Positions 35,101 to 47,061 of a stretch of DNA of 64,000 nucleotides are shown here, piece by piece. The stretch is taken from contig CM035164.1 of NCBI GenBank assembly GCA_020205615.1, positions 2,817,501-2,881,500 on the forward strand, read 5' to 3'. Positions within the stretch are counted from its first letter, which is position 1, and each line of letters opens with the position of its first letter. The notes beneath the pieces were generated by a model. It worked only from the letters and a program-made list of their open reading frames with translations. It did no database searches and was not told where the DNA came from. The stretch is from Panax quinquefolius. Lineage: Eukaryota > Streptophyta > Magnoliopsida > Apiales > Araliaceae. A program made the position numbers and the translations under genes.

Positions 35101-38100
35101 TTAAAACATTACATACATTTTTGACAAGACAAAAAGCAAAAGCTACTTGCCATTATTCTACATGCATGATTATGGTGCTCACAAAAACTAGGAAACACAC
35201 TGCAGCTTTATTTTTAAATTCACAAATAAATATACAAAAGTCAGAGAAAGGTGACATGATCAGCTGCAAATTCCTTGGCGGGAAAATTATAGCATTCTTT
35301 CTCTATAGTTATAGAATCAAGGAACCTCTCAAGGAGAGCATTCAAATTAATAATGATAGACAAATTATCAAATGTTAGCATTTGGTGAAGGAGCGGAATT
35401 CTCAGTATTTTAAATTGAGGGAGAAATCACTTGGACATATTTGTTTCCATTTTTTTAGTCTTCGTTTCTTTTGGCATCATGAGGTTTCTCTGGCTCCATA
35501 ATGCAATTTATAGACTTATGGGGAGAGTTTACAAGTGTGGTGTAGGTATCTCTTTATCGGAGGCTCAGTATATATGTTAAGGTTTGTTTCCGTGTGCATT
35601 GGTGTGCCTTTTAATTTCCCTAGCTTTTGTATACTGCTCATGTACGTGGATTGAATTGTTTATTTATCAAAAATAAATAAATACCTGTCCCTTCTTGGTA
35701 GTAAGTTGTCGAAGTATAGTTTCTGGCCTTGTCTTCCCTATAGTTGGCTCACCGCTGAAGATGACAACATGGGTGTCATGAACTTTAATAATATTTAACA
35801 TTATAACGGTGTTTACAAATAGTAAAATATAAGACTTCAAAGCAGGTTCTTACGTCCTACGACGAAAACGTATGGATATATCATTAACCTTCGCTTCCGA
35901 AACTTGTAACCTAATAATACCCCCTGAAAGAATCTCAGCATCTGAAACCTACAACAATGATCAAAACAAATTATACTGTAAACAAAAATTTGATCACAGA
36001 ACAAGGCCAGCTGCAGAATGAAATCACAGATGTTATAAGTAACAAAAGATCAAGCACTAACCAAACCAAAAAGACCCCGTTCCATGTACCACCCGTTGAT
36101 GGAGTTAATCACTTCATCTAAACGGCGTATATTGACTATTTTTCCTGCATAACTTGAGACCAAAACAGCACACCAAAGGGTCTCATATCAAGCCTTAGAA
36201 AAAAAAAAGGAAGCTAAATGGCATTTAATAATATAGCATATATTCAACATGTATTTATGTGCACACAAACTGGGATTGTTTGTACGAGAACGTACCATAT
36301 CCATCGCGAAAAGCATCCTCTACAAACTTTGATGGAAGAACATTAGCTCCTTCACATACCAAACCTCGGAATTCTTGGTTTGGTTCTACCTTGTACCAGA
36401 AGAGAAACATATAATTTTATTATTCTGTTATAGGCACAAGAGACTCATAAAATTAATCATATCATGCCAAACATCAATAAATAAATAAAACAAAAAGTTT
36501 GTGCAGGTGTTTAGTGGATGCATATTAAGAAAATTTAAAATATGCATTTATAAGTAAAATGTCTGGTAGGATATACTCTCAACAAAAGAATAGTAACTGC
36601 ATTGAGCCGATTGTATTTCTTTAGATATGAAACATTACAATGCATGAAGAGGCTTGTTTTTTTATTACAAAGTGTACATGTAATAAAATCAGACAAAGTG
36701 TAAGCATATCAGGATATTAGAGCAAAACTCAACCTCTTGCCAGCCAATGCATTGAGAGGGTCCACAACTTAGGAAGCAGAAAAAGAAACACTCTATTCCA
36801 TGTAAAGATATAACAAGTGAGCCGAAAAAATTGCTGTCTCAAAAAGACAAGCACTCTACAGACTTAATTTATTTTCTCTAACATTATCATACAATGTCTA
36901 TGAGTGTTTCTGCATATATATCCAGCACCCTAGTGAAGGACATTGAATTCAGTGTGGACATTTGGGAAATCAAAGTGATACAATACCTCATACTAATATG
37001 ATAGATAACAACACTAAATGCATATTGGGACTAGTAACGCAACTCAGGGCAGCTCAACCATCAACGTAATAAACAACCCAGGATGGAAACAAAGGTAAGT
37101 TTCCACAGAAGTTCTTTTCCACATATTTTGCTCGATTTGAAATATTCGATTTTTGTATGAAAGCTAGAGCTAAGATCAACAAAGAGAAGAAGCAAGCAGG
37201 ATTGGAGGGCATTAGAGTAGATCTATTCATGGTGCTTAGACAACACGTGTGCAAAAGTCGGGGAAATTTTTCAAAAACTAAAAATACATTTGGTGAAATT
37301 GGAAAATTGTTCAAAAGATGGGAGTATGAACGACAAGTAGACTCAAAGTGGGGATACTAAACCCCAAACCTTAAATTTTAGGATTTGGGTCAGGTTCTCA
37401 TGGTAATAGCATGCATGTCACTAAACCCTAAACCCTTGAATTGAACTCTAAGCCCTATCTCATCAACCCTAAACTTCAAATTTAAACCCTAAACACTTAT
37501 ATTATGCCCAAAACTGTAAAGTGAAAACTAAACCAATAATAACTGGCAACTGAACTGAAAATAAACCCTAAACTCTGTGTCCTAACTCCGAAAATAGAAC
37601 CATAGGACTTGAAATTGAATCCTAAAATCTGAAATTGAATCTTATATCTTCCGGGGGAGGTTTTTTAGCTGATCGTGTATGACCACTCTTAGCCGTAAAA
37701 AAACTTAAAACCCTAAAAATATATAAAAAGCAGCTAAACACCTCCATCGCCGGAAGTCGCCTAACGATCCACCTCTTGTTTCACTGTCGATCACCACCTA
37801 AGCACAACCCTCGTCAAAGAGACGGAGCTTTCCATAGCAAGAGAAAAGGGGGTGAAGGATCGATAGCCGCTTATATTATTGATTTTTAACCTAATAACAT
37901 TGTAATATAAACCGTTGCATACGGCTTAGCTGAGCCGCATTGTAGCCCCAGTTTCTTCAACAACTGAAAGACAAATTTGTTCATGTGCTTCCTCCAAAAG
38001 TGTTTTCACTTTTCACCAAAAGCACAAATTTTCTAATTCCACCAAAAGAGCTTTGAAGCCCAAATATCAACTTGTTAGAAGTACTTTTGGAAAGCCACTA

Positions 38101-40924
38101 AACACCAAAAGTTTTTAATTTTAATTAAAAGTGATTCAGTTCACAGGTCCCCCAAATCGGCTCTTAGATACTTTAAATTCTCTAGAAGTAATTTTTCGGA
38201 TTATGTATCTTATCTCTATCTTATAATAACCATAGTTGTCCAAATCGGTTGAAGCAAGAAATCAAATAAAAAGTGAAAAGATCAATCAAAATGGATAATT
38301 TTATTATAGTTGTAATTTTTTGAACTTGTATAACTTGAAATTCTATAAATGATGATACATTTGTAATATTTAGTTTAATTCAATATAATTCTTAAATTTA
38401 TGTTTAGTTTAGTTTCTTATTTTAATATTGAATGAATTCTTAAAATTTTAAATTTGTTATTTAATGGTTTATGAATAAAACTAATAAATTAATATATGTT
38501 AGTCAATTTATATATTATTTATTTTCTTTCAAAATCAATTTTAAAAATTACACAAATAAAAATAATTTCATATTAATAGTATCAAATGTCTCATTCAAAA
38601 CCACTAAAAATAACATTTATTTAATTTTTTGAACACTATAAAATATATATATATCCACTCTCTACTTTATTTCAAGTCATAACTCAAGCTCCAAAAGTCA
38701 TCAACTATGCGAAGTCATTAGCTTTTAGTCTCCCTCAAATGACATTGCTCTCATTCAAAAGAAAATAGGGTCATTTTATGGGTTGGGTTATTTTCATGGG
38801 TTGAGCTACTTAGGTAATTGAAAAAGTCCATGGGTTATAATGGGTTATGGTAAAAATAATTACTTAATTTGGACCAAAAAATACTAATGTCATGTGTTTA
38901 GCCTTGGAGGCTCGGCGTCCAAGCGTTAGTGCAATTACTAATAATTCTATAATTTAATTCTTTATTATAGATTATTCAGGGGCTTTGTTAGATTAATGTA
39001 AGATAAAATATTAAAATTGTCTTAAAATAAAAATCCCGCTAGGCCGAAGCCATGACAGCGCCTTATGATAATAAGATCTATTTTTTATCTCTATCTTGTA
39101 ATAACCATAGTTGCACAGGCCAAAGATGTTGTCTTCTAATTTAGTACTCCTCTAGTCGATAGGGATAAAAAATCCTTATCAAGTCGATAAACTTTTATAC
39201 ATTATTTATTTTATTAAAAAGTATATTGGAAATGAAATGATTTTATATACACTAAAACCAAAAACATAATAACTAACACTGTGAAAAAGTATCCACTCTG
39301 TTGTTTCAAGTCGAGTGACTTTCTAGATATTCATTTGAAAACTTCCCTCTCTCTCACGAGCATTACTTATAAAATAAAGAGAAATTAGCTAATTAGGTAA
39401 TTGAAAAGTCCATGAGATATTTAATGTTATGGTAAAAATAACTTAATCATAATAGGAAAAACCAATGTGTAAAAGTTTGGTTATTAAAGTCCAAGTGGAC
39501 ATTTAACATGGGACTACCCAAAAATGTAATAAGGACTTTTTATCATGTCCACGAAGGAGTAATAATTTAGAAAATCATTTCAGTTTTCACTTATGCCAGA
39601 TGAAACTGCGTAGAAGCTTAGATGAGCTCATTTGTTCCCTACTAACTTTTTTGGAATAAGAGTCTTCTTCCAACATACCCTATTTGTATCTTTTCAGCCC
39701 AATTGTAGCTGTCATCACCCGCTGAATAATGCTAGTCATTTTTAAATGTAAAATTTCATCAAAAATACACCAAGAAATTCATACTAAATCAACCAAATCC
39801 TTCAAGTCAAATGAAGCCTGCAGAGTGCAGACCAAAGACATGAACATGCTGCATATCTTTAGAGGAATATATGTGTCTTCTTTTTTCTTTTTCTTATTGA
39901 TAATTATTAGGGGAACATGATGTAGGCTGCAGATCATTCTGTGGGAGGGGAAGGGAATAGGATTAGGCCTAAATGAGAAATCCTAAAAAATAAAAAAATA
40001 ATACAGCATATTAATATACTCATTTACAAAGTACAAACCAATAAGTTTTGAATGGCAAATAACATCCTTCTACTTGTGCATCGAAAATTTAATGAGTTCT
40101 TGTATTGGGACAGTACATTTGAGTAAAAGCTAGTATTCTTAAAAGCCAAAATTCTTTATATGGGTGGATACTCAAAATTTCTCAAATTTCTCATATGTTT
40201 CATCCTGATCTATATGGAATAACCCAAAACACAGATAACTCAATATTTCCCCGGTCTCTCATCCCAGAAAACAATTTCAAAATGTCTTTACTTTATAAAC
40301 ATGACATAACATATAGTTGCATAAATACCATACCTGAAATACAAGCCTGATACCGTCCCTCGTATCCACAGCAACGGGCATACAAGAAGAGAAGTAGCCA
40401 CTACCAATAATCCTATGCACATCTTCCTGAACTTCGCGAACAGTAAGGGCCGAATTAGGCCTGCAAGTTTTCAATGCAGTAATAGCCTCATTCTCCAAAT
40501 CCTTTCTTTCAAGCTCCTCGCCATCTTTATTCCTCACCAAAACCTCACTGATCAACACCCGCTCTTCATCATTCCGACTCGCAGACTGCCCCCCACTCTT
40601 TGGCTGAGTCACTGCACTCCCCTCATCGGGACGAGTCAGAGCCAACGAAGCTGAGCACAAAAGCAATGATTTTGAATGAAATGGGTTTGTTTTCCTCTGA
40701 TTTTTGCTCGAATTAAGGATATTACTTGAAAGTTTGAGAGAATTAATGAATTGGGTAACTGGGTTTTTGAGGGAATCAACGAATTGGATGATTGAGTTAC
40801 TAGTTTTGGATAGATGAAGGGAAGCGAAGAGAGGTAAAAGGCAATTATGCTGATGATGGTAAAATGAGACAGAAGGGATTTTAATGGAAGATGATGTGAA
40901 TCGGATTCCGTCATTTTGCGGCAT
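29188..40924 (-). CDS. OEP80: OEP80 / TOC75-V chloroplast outer-envelope Omp85 protein, 16 exons
   Basis: Beta-barrel Omp85 protein of the plastid outer envelope, paralogue of the TOC75 import channel and required for plastid biogenesis. Exons (transcript order): 40334-40924, 36296-36389, 36062-36144, 35854-35948, 35685-35754, 34491-34584, 34258-34339, 34092-34127, 33522-33675, 33287-33427, 32727-32797, 32565-32643, 32374-32489, 31551-31698, 29500-29569, 29188-29342. All introns are GT-AG and phases match, giving 692 residues, near the roughly 730 of Arabidopsis OEP80. The Ser/Asn-rich N-terminus is followed by three POTRA-like repeats (about residues 125-370, starting [17 protein letters not shown]), then the barrel with the L6 motif VRGY (about 593-596) and final strand [19 protein letters not shown]. 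Translation starts at the first Met of exon 1; a later Met could also serve. No break was found. Family identity is strong. Confidence 0.95.
30655..31490. repeat. Possible hAT-like insertion in OEP80 intron 14
   Basis: Intron 14 (29570-31550) is the second-longest. Within it AGGCGCTCTTAGGCTCGAGAGGCG (seen in two pieces near 30664-30688) and, at the other end, CGCCTCACCTCGCC with TTTTAAAACACTGG (31451-31485) form imperfect inverted ends of the TTTTAAAAGGCG kind found on plant mini-elements. The interior is pyrimidine-rich; its frames (31055-31498) are not genes. Outside it the intron is AT-rich with nothing recognised. Confidence 0.35.
37415..37580 (+). repeat. Degenerate telomere-like CCCTAAA cluster
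   Basis: ACTAAACCCTAAACCC at 37419-37434 is followed by scattered AACCCTAAAC, TTAAACCCTAAAC and ATAAACCCTAAACT. The plant telomere unit is CCCTAAA. Most units are separated by unrelated bases, so this is an interstitial remnant or a telo-box-rich patch inside intron 1. Confidence 0.55.
38200..39460 (+). repeat. Diverged direct repeat in intron 1
   Basis: TCTCTATCTT-TAATAACCATAGTTG occurs near 38213 and 39087. GGTAATTGAAAAAGTCCATG near 38813 matches GGTAATTGAAAAGTCCATG near 39398, each followed by TTATGGTAAAAATAA. Two related copies of an unknown repeat, about 690 and 380 bp, are the simplest reading. Confidence 0.5.
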
Positions 40925-41547
40925 TTTTCAATAGATTAAAGAGCTGAGGGTCGATTAGGTTCTAAAATTCGTAGATTTCAAAGGTTTTTGGGTGTGTTCA
41001 TGGAGACATAAACCCTAATCAGAAGCTACAACAGTGCCAGAGTAGCGAAGGTAGTACCGTATTTGTAAAACTCGGGTAACTTTTCGGACCAAAACCTTCT
41101 ACTTTCGGATATGGATCTTAGGAGCTGGTCAAGCTGGAAGTCTTTGGCCCATTTAAAGCCGATCCGAATCGCGAGTTTGAATAAAAAATTAAGTTCGGAG
41201 TAAAATTTGGGCCAAGCTTGGTCTAGTTAGGGTGTAAACGAGTTGAATCTCAGCGAATAACTTCACGTATACGTATTAAACTCGATTCAAAAAAAATTGA
41301 AATTCGATTAACTTTCGGATTAGTTAAGTGATTTATATTTTTCTTGCCAAATTCGATTCGGATCATTCTTTCGGGACCTACTCATACCGTAAAAGATTTC
41401 GACTTCGTTTACAAAGCGAGTTCTTCTTGGCCTTCAAATCGAGTTTGAATATGAACCATTTCACTTAAAAACCCAACCACTACATACTAAATTGGTTACT
41501 TAACTAATATTTATATATAAATTGGTTACTTAACTATAGCCACCATC
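40925..41547. other. OEP80 upstream region
   Basis: It contains the presumed 5' UTR and promoter. A CCCTAAT telo-box-like motif (minus: TTAGGGTTTATG) lies near 41010-41018, common in plant housekeeping promoters. No clear TATA box could be assigned. An LTR remnant begins at about 41548, only about 620 bp upstream of the start codon. Confidence 0.4.
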
Positions 41548-42394
41548 TCGGACCATCACTTCGTTCCCCGACTAGTCTCAGCTATATTCTCATTTCTCCT
41601 GAAAAGAACAATGAAAGCAAAGGGTGAGCTCAACTATCCCAGTAAAGAATATTATGACTAAGATAATGCATAATAAATTATCCTTAGCCTTCAATGATAT
41701 AACAACCGATAGAATCTGATAGGCAACAAGTTTTAGATCAACAACATGATGGAATAAGCGATCCATTAGAAGAAATCAAGTAGAGCGTGATATCTACTAT
41801 CTTCTATGATTTAAAATTTATTATCAATTTTATCGGTAAGACTCGACTTAATAAATAATCCACATCAACGAATTATCCATTCATGCGGGCGAGATATTCA
41901 TTAGTATCCTGACCAAAATTATTCATGCACTACGGGCCAAGGATATTCGTGTTTTCACCAATAGTCATGAACATGCCAAACAACAATTCATCTTTGCACC
42001 CTTGGCCGAAGAGAAGGCATGGTCATGATCATGATCGTACCAACAACTGTACACCAATGCACTACGGGCCAATGAGGACTTTTACCACATCATTTGTAAC
42101 ATTACAGGTCATGATTATATCGAATGATCCATGGTTATAATCATACCAATCAACAGTTCATCTATGCACTACGGGCCAAATATGACTTTTATCACAATAT
42201 AAGCATGAAGATGATGACAATGATATAAGCATTAATCAAACGGAATCAATGATAAATATTAAAGACTTTAAATTTATTTAGAGTTTAAAAATGTCCAAAT
42301 TGTCAACATGATACTGCTTTGTGGAGTAAAATTCAAGAATAATATTGTATCAAAAATAAGTTGGACCGAAAGAAATTAATTTTTGTCATGAATA

Positions 42395-42545
42395 GTACCC
42401 CGGGTGAATAGTACCCGAGTGAATAGTACTTCATGAATAGTACCCGTGCGTATGAATGGTACCGTACATATGAATAATGTTGTACGTATGGATAGTGCCG
42501 TATAAATGAATAGTACCCATGAATAGTACTCCGACATGAACAACT
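42395..42545 (-). repeat. Short tandem array, inverted TACTATTCAC type
   Basis: GAATAGTACCC-type units repeat about nine times at 13-20 bp spacing. It is the same motif as the plus-strand array at 8519-8712 and in the same LTR position. Confidence 0.75.
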
Positions 42546-43310
42546 TAAAAATGAACAAGAATGTTCAGAAAAATATTCATATGAAGCGATACTAGATGAA
42601 GCACAAATTTCAAGGATATTCTACTAATTTCTCGGAGTATATAGAAGCAATACTTAACAAAATAAGTGTAGAATTCGGAATCTGAAACGAAAATAATATT
42701 ACTTACATACTACAGAGTATGAAAGAAAATATTATTTCATACAAATATTGAACAAAAATAATATCCATTGCGACTGTTGAACGAAAATAATATTCCTTAC
42801 GAATATTAAATGAAGACAATATCCCTACAAATATTGAACGAAAATAATATTCATTACGAATATTGAACGAAAATAAAATTTCTTGCGAATACATAAAATA
42901 ATATCGTAAGCGAATATGAAATAAATAATACCCCTTAACTCAAAAAGAGAGCAATTCCGACTGGTATAACAGATATATTCTTGAAGAAAACTTTCACTGT
43001 TTTCTACACTCAAAACTTCCTTAAACTCTAAAGAAATATGCTCAATATTATAGAAGAAGAATTCTCTTATTCTGGTGTAATTTTTCTTTTCTAAACTGAA
43101 CATCTTATTTATATGAGAATGGCTGGATACTATTTAGGAAAAATAATCATGGACTGCACAGTGATTTCATACGAAATCACGGGCAAAGGAAAATTTATTT
43201 GATTTTACTATGCAAACACCATACATAATAAAATATAATATATTCTATTTTTCATATAAAACAAAATTTATTATAATATATATATATATATAATAACAAA
43301 ATAGTACTCC

Positions 43311-43370
43311 CTCTCAGTGTTCGGTTCTTCCCCCCCTCCCCCTCCCTCCCCTCCCCTCCCTCATTAACTT

Positions 43371-43400
<30 letters not shown>
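43311..43400. repeat. Polypyrimidine/polypurine run and (TA)n
   Basis: 43326-43363 is almost pure C/T with six or more C-runs of three to six, giving G-runs on the minus strand compatible with a G-quadruplex. It is flanked by TA repeats at about 43276-43292 and 43372-43396. It is absent from the other LTR copies and so is an insertion here. Confidence 0.75.
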
Positions 43401-43401
<1 letters not shown>

Positions 43402-44171
43402 AAATGAGATAACTTTTTCATTATTTTGAAAAAATAGGTAAGTGGGGTCCATATAATACGCCAAATTTACAACAAATACTACTTAAAAATCCCATTAATA
43501 TTTTTAACAACATTTATTCATCAATAATATAACTTGCAATATTAACAACGAGATCATTCCCGGAAGAAGAGGGGCTTTCCGAATGAGGATTTTTCCTATT
43601 AGTAGCGCCTGATTAGGTGACCAAACCCTTTTCTCGTGAACTTTATAGACATCGTCGATAATACAAATAATAATATGAATAACTTTGTTGTCTCAATTAT
43701 TGATTTAATAATATAAAATATTGTGACAATAATTGAATCGATAACGTGAGATCTTATCGTGATTCTTGTGGCAATAATTGAAATAAAATCGGTGACTTCT
43801 CGTATAAGCATCGATAATCAATATCATGTACTACTATACTACCACAGCGTATTCTTGTACTTTTATCACCGGTATTTCAACAGTAGCGGTAAAATTTTTC
43901 GTCGTTATTTTTATAAAAAATATTTCTATCGTTTTCTAACTCAGAAATGATAATTAGTTATGGGGTCCACCAATAATTGTGTCGTCGTACGAATATTTCT
44001 GATAAAACGAATATTCCCCGACCAAACGAATATTTTATAACAACTTGCATACTTTACAAAATTTGTAAATATTATCCACAACTATAACATTATATCAAAT
44101 CCACGCCATAATATTAAAAAAATATTTCGAGAAAATTAAACATTTATTCATAAAATTTGGGGTCTTATACA

Positions 44172-45330
44172 ATTGGTCAAACATTATTGTGGAAATAGGT
44201 ATGTAATATGTTATGTACAAAACTGTTAAGAACTATGTAATATGTTAATACAATTAATATGATACAAACAGGATTTTGTAGTTTATTGTGTCAAACATTA
44301 TTGTGGAACATAACAGTTAATATGATAGTAAATTTCCTACTCAAAAGATAACAGAAGATATAGGTAACCATTACATAAATATATTGAAATAAACAAAGTC
44401 ATATATTCCACAAAGTACTATGGTACCCATTACAGGTTTGGAATTCAGAAGCTATTTGGGGGGACTTTAAATAGGAAAAAGTTCCAAACATGGCTTACCA
44501 TGGTACCCATTACAAAGAACTGTATTTAGTACCAAAGGTAACTGTCGACGTCGGGTTTTTTATTTGTCCCTTTTCGTTTGTTGTTCTTTGGTGTTCTCAT
44601 GTTAGGTGAGATTTGTTTGAAAAAAATAAGTGAAAAGATTAAACGTATATCGTATCGACGATGGACTATAAAGTCGCCAGATTGGTTTTTATATGGTTGT
44701 ACCAACCTGACCAAGAAAAAGGTTTATACATTGACCCGGTGATGTGACAACTTCTAAGCAGTCTGTGGCTGGAAACCCAGATTCATTAGGGTTCGGGGCT
44801 TGATTATCTGAAGGGAATGTGTTAGCAACTTTTTAACATCCAGTGTTACCATGTAATGACCAATTTTCAAGAAACTGCTATATGAATGTGTGTGTGTGTG
44901 TGGGTCAATGTGCTATTTATATGGAAGTAGTGTGAGGCCTCGTTCGCACCTATATACACAGGGTTTGAATTTGTGTAAAAATTTAGTTTTAAACAAGATA
45001 TGGCAGTGATGTTTTATAAAAGAGGTTTTTCAAACCCTTGTGCTCAATAGTAATTGAGACCTTTTACACTCCTATTTTTATTAAGTGTTCGGCTTGATTG
45101 TTTTTAATTTTTCTAGATGCGAGGCATCTTCGATAAAATAATGTCGAACTCCTCGTGGGTATGAAAACCATCTTAGGAAATTCAAACACCGTGAATAAAT
45201 TTACAAGCTGCTTATAGCTGAAAATGTCCATCACGAGGCATCAATCTAGATCCGATGGCCCTGAATCTATGATCACATGATTCACGAGCTCACGTGATGC
45301 ATGATTGATTAAAAAGCGATGGCGGTATAT
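44172..45330. other. Unassigned sequence
   Basis: No coding sequence found. GTCAAACATTATTGTGGAA occurs near 44176 and 44290, and ATGGTACCCATTACA near 44420 and 44500. TTAGGGTTCGGGGCTTGATT (44789) followed by a TTAGCA motif resembles a leader segment common in Tat/Ogre-type elements, at low certainty. A (GT)n run lies near 44888. Confidence 0.3.
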
Positions 45331-45364
45331 ATATAAAAGCTGTATATATATATATATACAGACA

Positions 45365-45535
45365 TGATCAGCCACCACGAAGCACCTCCATGGGGGGGAT
45401 CATAAATATAAATAAAGTTGTAAAAGAAATCAACCACCACGGAGTAAACTCCAAGCGGGACGAAAAGTAAAGAAAGTTGTAAAGACGATCAACCGCCACG
45501 AAATAAACTCCAGGCGGGATTAAATGTAAATATAT
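45365..45535 (+). repeat. Three tandem units of about 60 bp
   Basis: GATCA-CC-CCACGAAG... units recur at about 45366, 45429 and 45489. Each contains a CTCC(A/T)-GCGGGA-type stretch and AAAGTTGTAAA. The downstream sequence to 45730 has further CGAAGTCTAGG-like motifs and TA runs. Confidence 0.6.
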
Positions 45536-46257
45536 ATATATATATATATATAAATGCGGTAAACGCACCGGATGTAAAATCTAGGCTCATCGAACAAAGT
45601 TCGACACACAGTTCATATATATAAGTATATATATACGAAAGCAAATAAACGCTCCAGACCGAAGTCTAGGCTCAATCGAGGCATAACTCGATAATGTTAC
45701 TCCATATATAAAAATATATATATAAGTATATATATATATATATACAAACTGAAATGAAACCACGGACCGAAGTTCGGGCAAACACACGCAACACGACTCT
45801 CAACGTGAAGAAAGGTGTGTGTGTAAAGATGAAGAGAAAGGCTTTAAAGTGTGTAAGAAGGCTTAAAGTGGACTACCAAAGAAGACTTCTATAACTTTAA
45901 GTGGATGAACACTCGGCTCCCGCCGGTAAAAATATGACATAATATAAGCTCACAAGTGTTTAAAATGAGAAAACACTCATTTTATAGCGTGTACAGAACA
46001 AATTGGACAAGGCTTCCTCGCTGTTTCTCTTACAAATATGGCCAGCCCAAGCCCCATATATATAGAGGGGGGTGCCACAGGTCTACCTGCGGCTGCTCAG
46101 GATTCCCAGCAATGTGGGTCCCGTCGTGTAGAAATGTGTATACTTTCAACGCGGCCGTATGTGTTATTTCGATGCGTTCATAACTTTCAATCCGGGAGTC
46201 CGATGGAAGCGTGCCATACCATTCCGGAAAGCTCTTTCCGAGAGCTACACAATGACA
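45536..46257 (-). other. Possible LTR remnant with TATA motif
   Basis: The minus strand has CTATATATATGGGGC (46065-46051) followed by sequence resembling an LTR leader. There is no coding content. The right edge at 46257 abuts a gypsy LTR fragment. It may be a copia-type LTR, but neither terminus could be fixed. Confidence 0.3.
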
Positions 46258-46563
46258 TAGGATAATTCTATGGGCATATGATATCTATCATTCATGGCCT
46301 CCTATGTACGAAGGTTTTCTTAAGCACTTCCCAAAGATTTTAATTTCTAAAACAGTTCTAGATTGTACCTTTATGTAAGGTATCACTGTGAGGTGCTATC
46401 CATAGTTGGGACATGAGTCATAGTTGGTATTAAAATTCACAGTATATATGTTGTTGTATTTTGCACGATAATTGTAGTAATAAAGTTGTAGTTGTTTTCT
46501 GTACCATGTATTTGGCGACTCAGAATAGGTTGGATGGATTGGACCTATTTTGGGGGCATCACA
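46258..46563 (+). mobile_element. Tandem array: LTR 1, 3' end only
   Basis: It matches 50512-50817 closely from GGCATATGATATCTATC to the terminus TTTTGGGGGCATCACA. Its 5' part is missing, replaced by unrelated sequence at 46257. A primer-binding site follows at once, so it acted as a 5' LTR. Confidence 0.85.
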
Positions 46564-47061
46564 ATTTGGTATCAGAGCTATAAGTAAAGAGCCCCGAGCC
46601 TCTCGCTGGTGACTTCCTTGTGTGGGATGCACCGAAGCCAGACTCTCCGTAGGGGACACCGTTCTACGGTGGAAAACTGATAGGTACCACTGTGAGGTGT
46701 TATCCACGGATGGGACATGAGTCACAGTTGGTATCAGAGCTTAGGGATATGATCTCTGGCGGAGATCGGGGAATAGAACTAGGAGGGGAGAGATGAGTAA
46801 ATCCTTCGCTAGTGTGTCCTACCTAAGCTTATTTGTTGGTCAGTCATAATATCAGGATATTATGTGATATGTTAATTTGTTAAATTAACCCTTGTTTTTG
46901 GTCAGTATTCTAGAATGATATCTCAAATACGAGGAGATGAAGCGATGGAGAAATCATGATGACAAGGAAGATGGAATCTGAAATGAAAGCAAGGTATTCT
47001 CAACTCTTTGAAATACCAGTGTCGTAAATTTTAGGGATGAAATTTCATAAGGAAAGGAGAT
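46564..47061 (+). mobile_element. Tandem array: internal region 1, non-autonomous
   Basis: Only 498 bp. TGGTATCAGAGC (46567-46578) is a full tRNA-iMet primer-binding site. A leader follows, then the start of Gag is joined near 46960 to the pol 3' tail (AGATGGAATCTGAAATGAAAG, the coding for ESEMK) and the polypurine tract AAGGAAAGGAGAT. Protease, RT, RNase H and integrase are all gone. Elements of this type would depend on enzymes from related autonomous copies. Confidence 0.8.

Larger units (their letters stand above)
36390..40333 (-). other. OEP80 intron 1 (3.9 kb)
   Basis: It separates the first exon from the POTRA-coding exons. It contains telomere-like CCCTAAA motifs (37415-37580), a diverged direct repeat (38200-38890 and 39080-39460) and otherwise AT-rich sequence. 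Frames at 37054-37360 and 39729-39920 show no conservation and are rejected as genes. Confidence 0.85.
41548..44171 (-). mobile_element. LTR lacking its 3' end, with inserted low-complexity block
   Basis: The minus sense starts TGTATAAGACCCC at 44171 (two extra bases in the TGTAAGACC end) and continues to the GAGAAATGAG block near 41600, ending before the usual GTCACA. It carries TATAAATA (43113-43106), a mutated donor-like site near 42930, the GAATAGTACCC array (42395-42545) and a TA/CT-rich block (43265-43400). The frames in it are spurious. Confidence 0.75.

Noticed and set aside
37054..37360. Overlapping frames on both strands in OEP80 intron 1
   Set aside because: There is no domain, composition bias or conserved start context, and they lie inside a well-bounded intron.
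37415..37580. A true chromosome end
   Set aside because: The telomere-like units are few and degenerate and lie inside an intron of a conserved gene.
46396..46725. Minus-strand frame repeated at 50728-50979
   Set aside because: It is antisense to the LTR end, primer-binding site and leader. It is duplicated because the element is duplicated, not because it encodes a protein.
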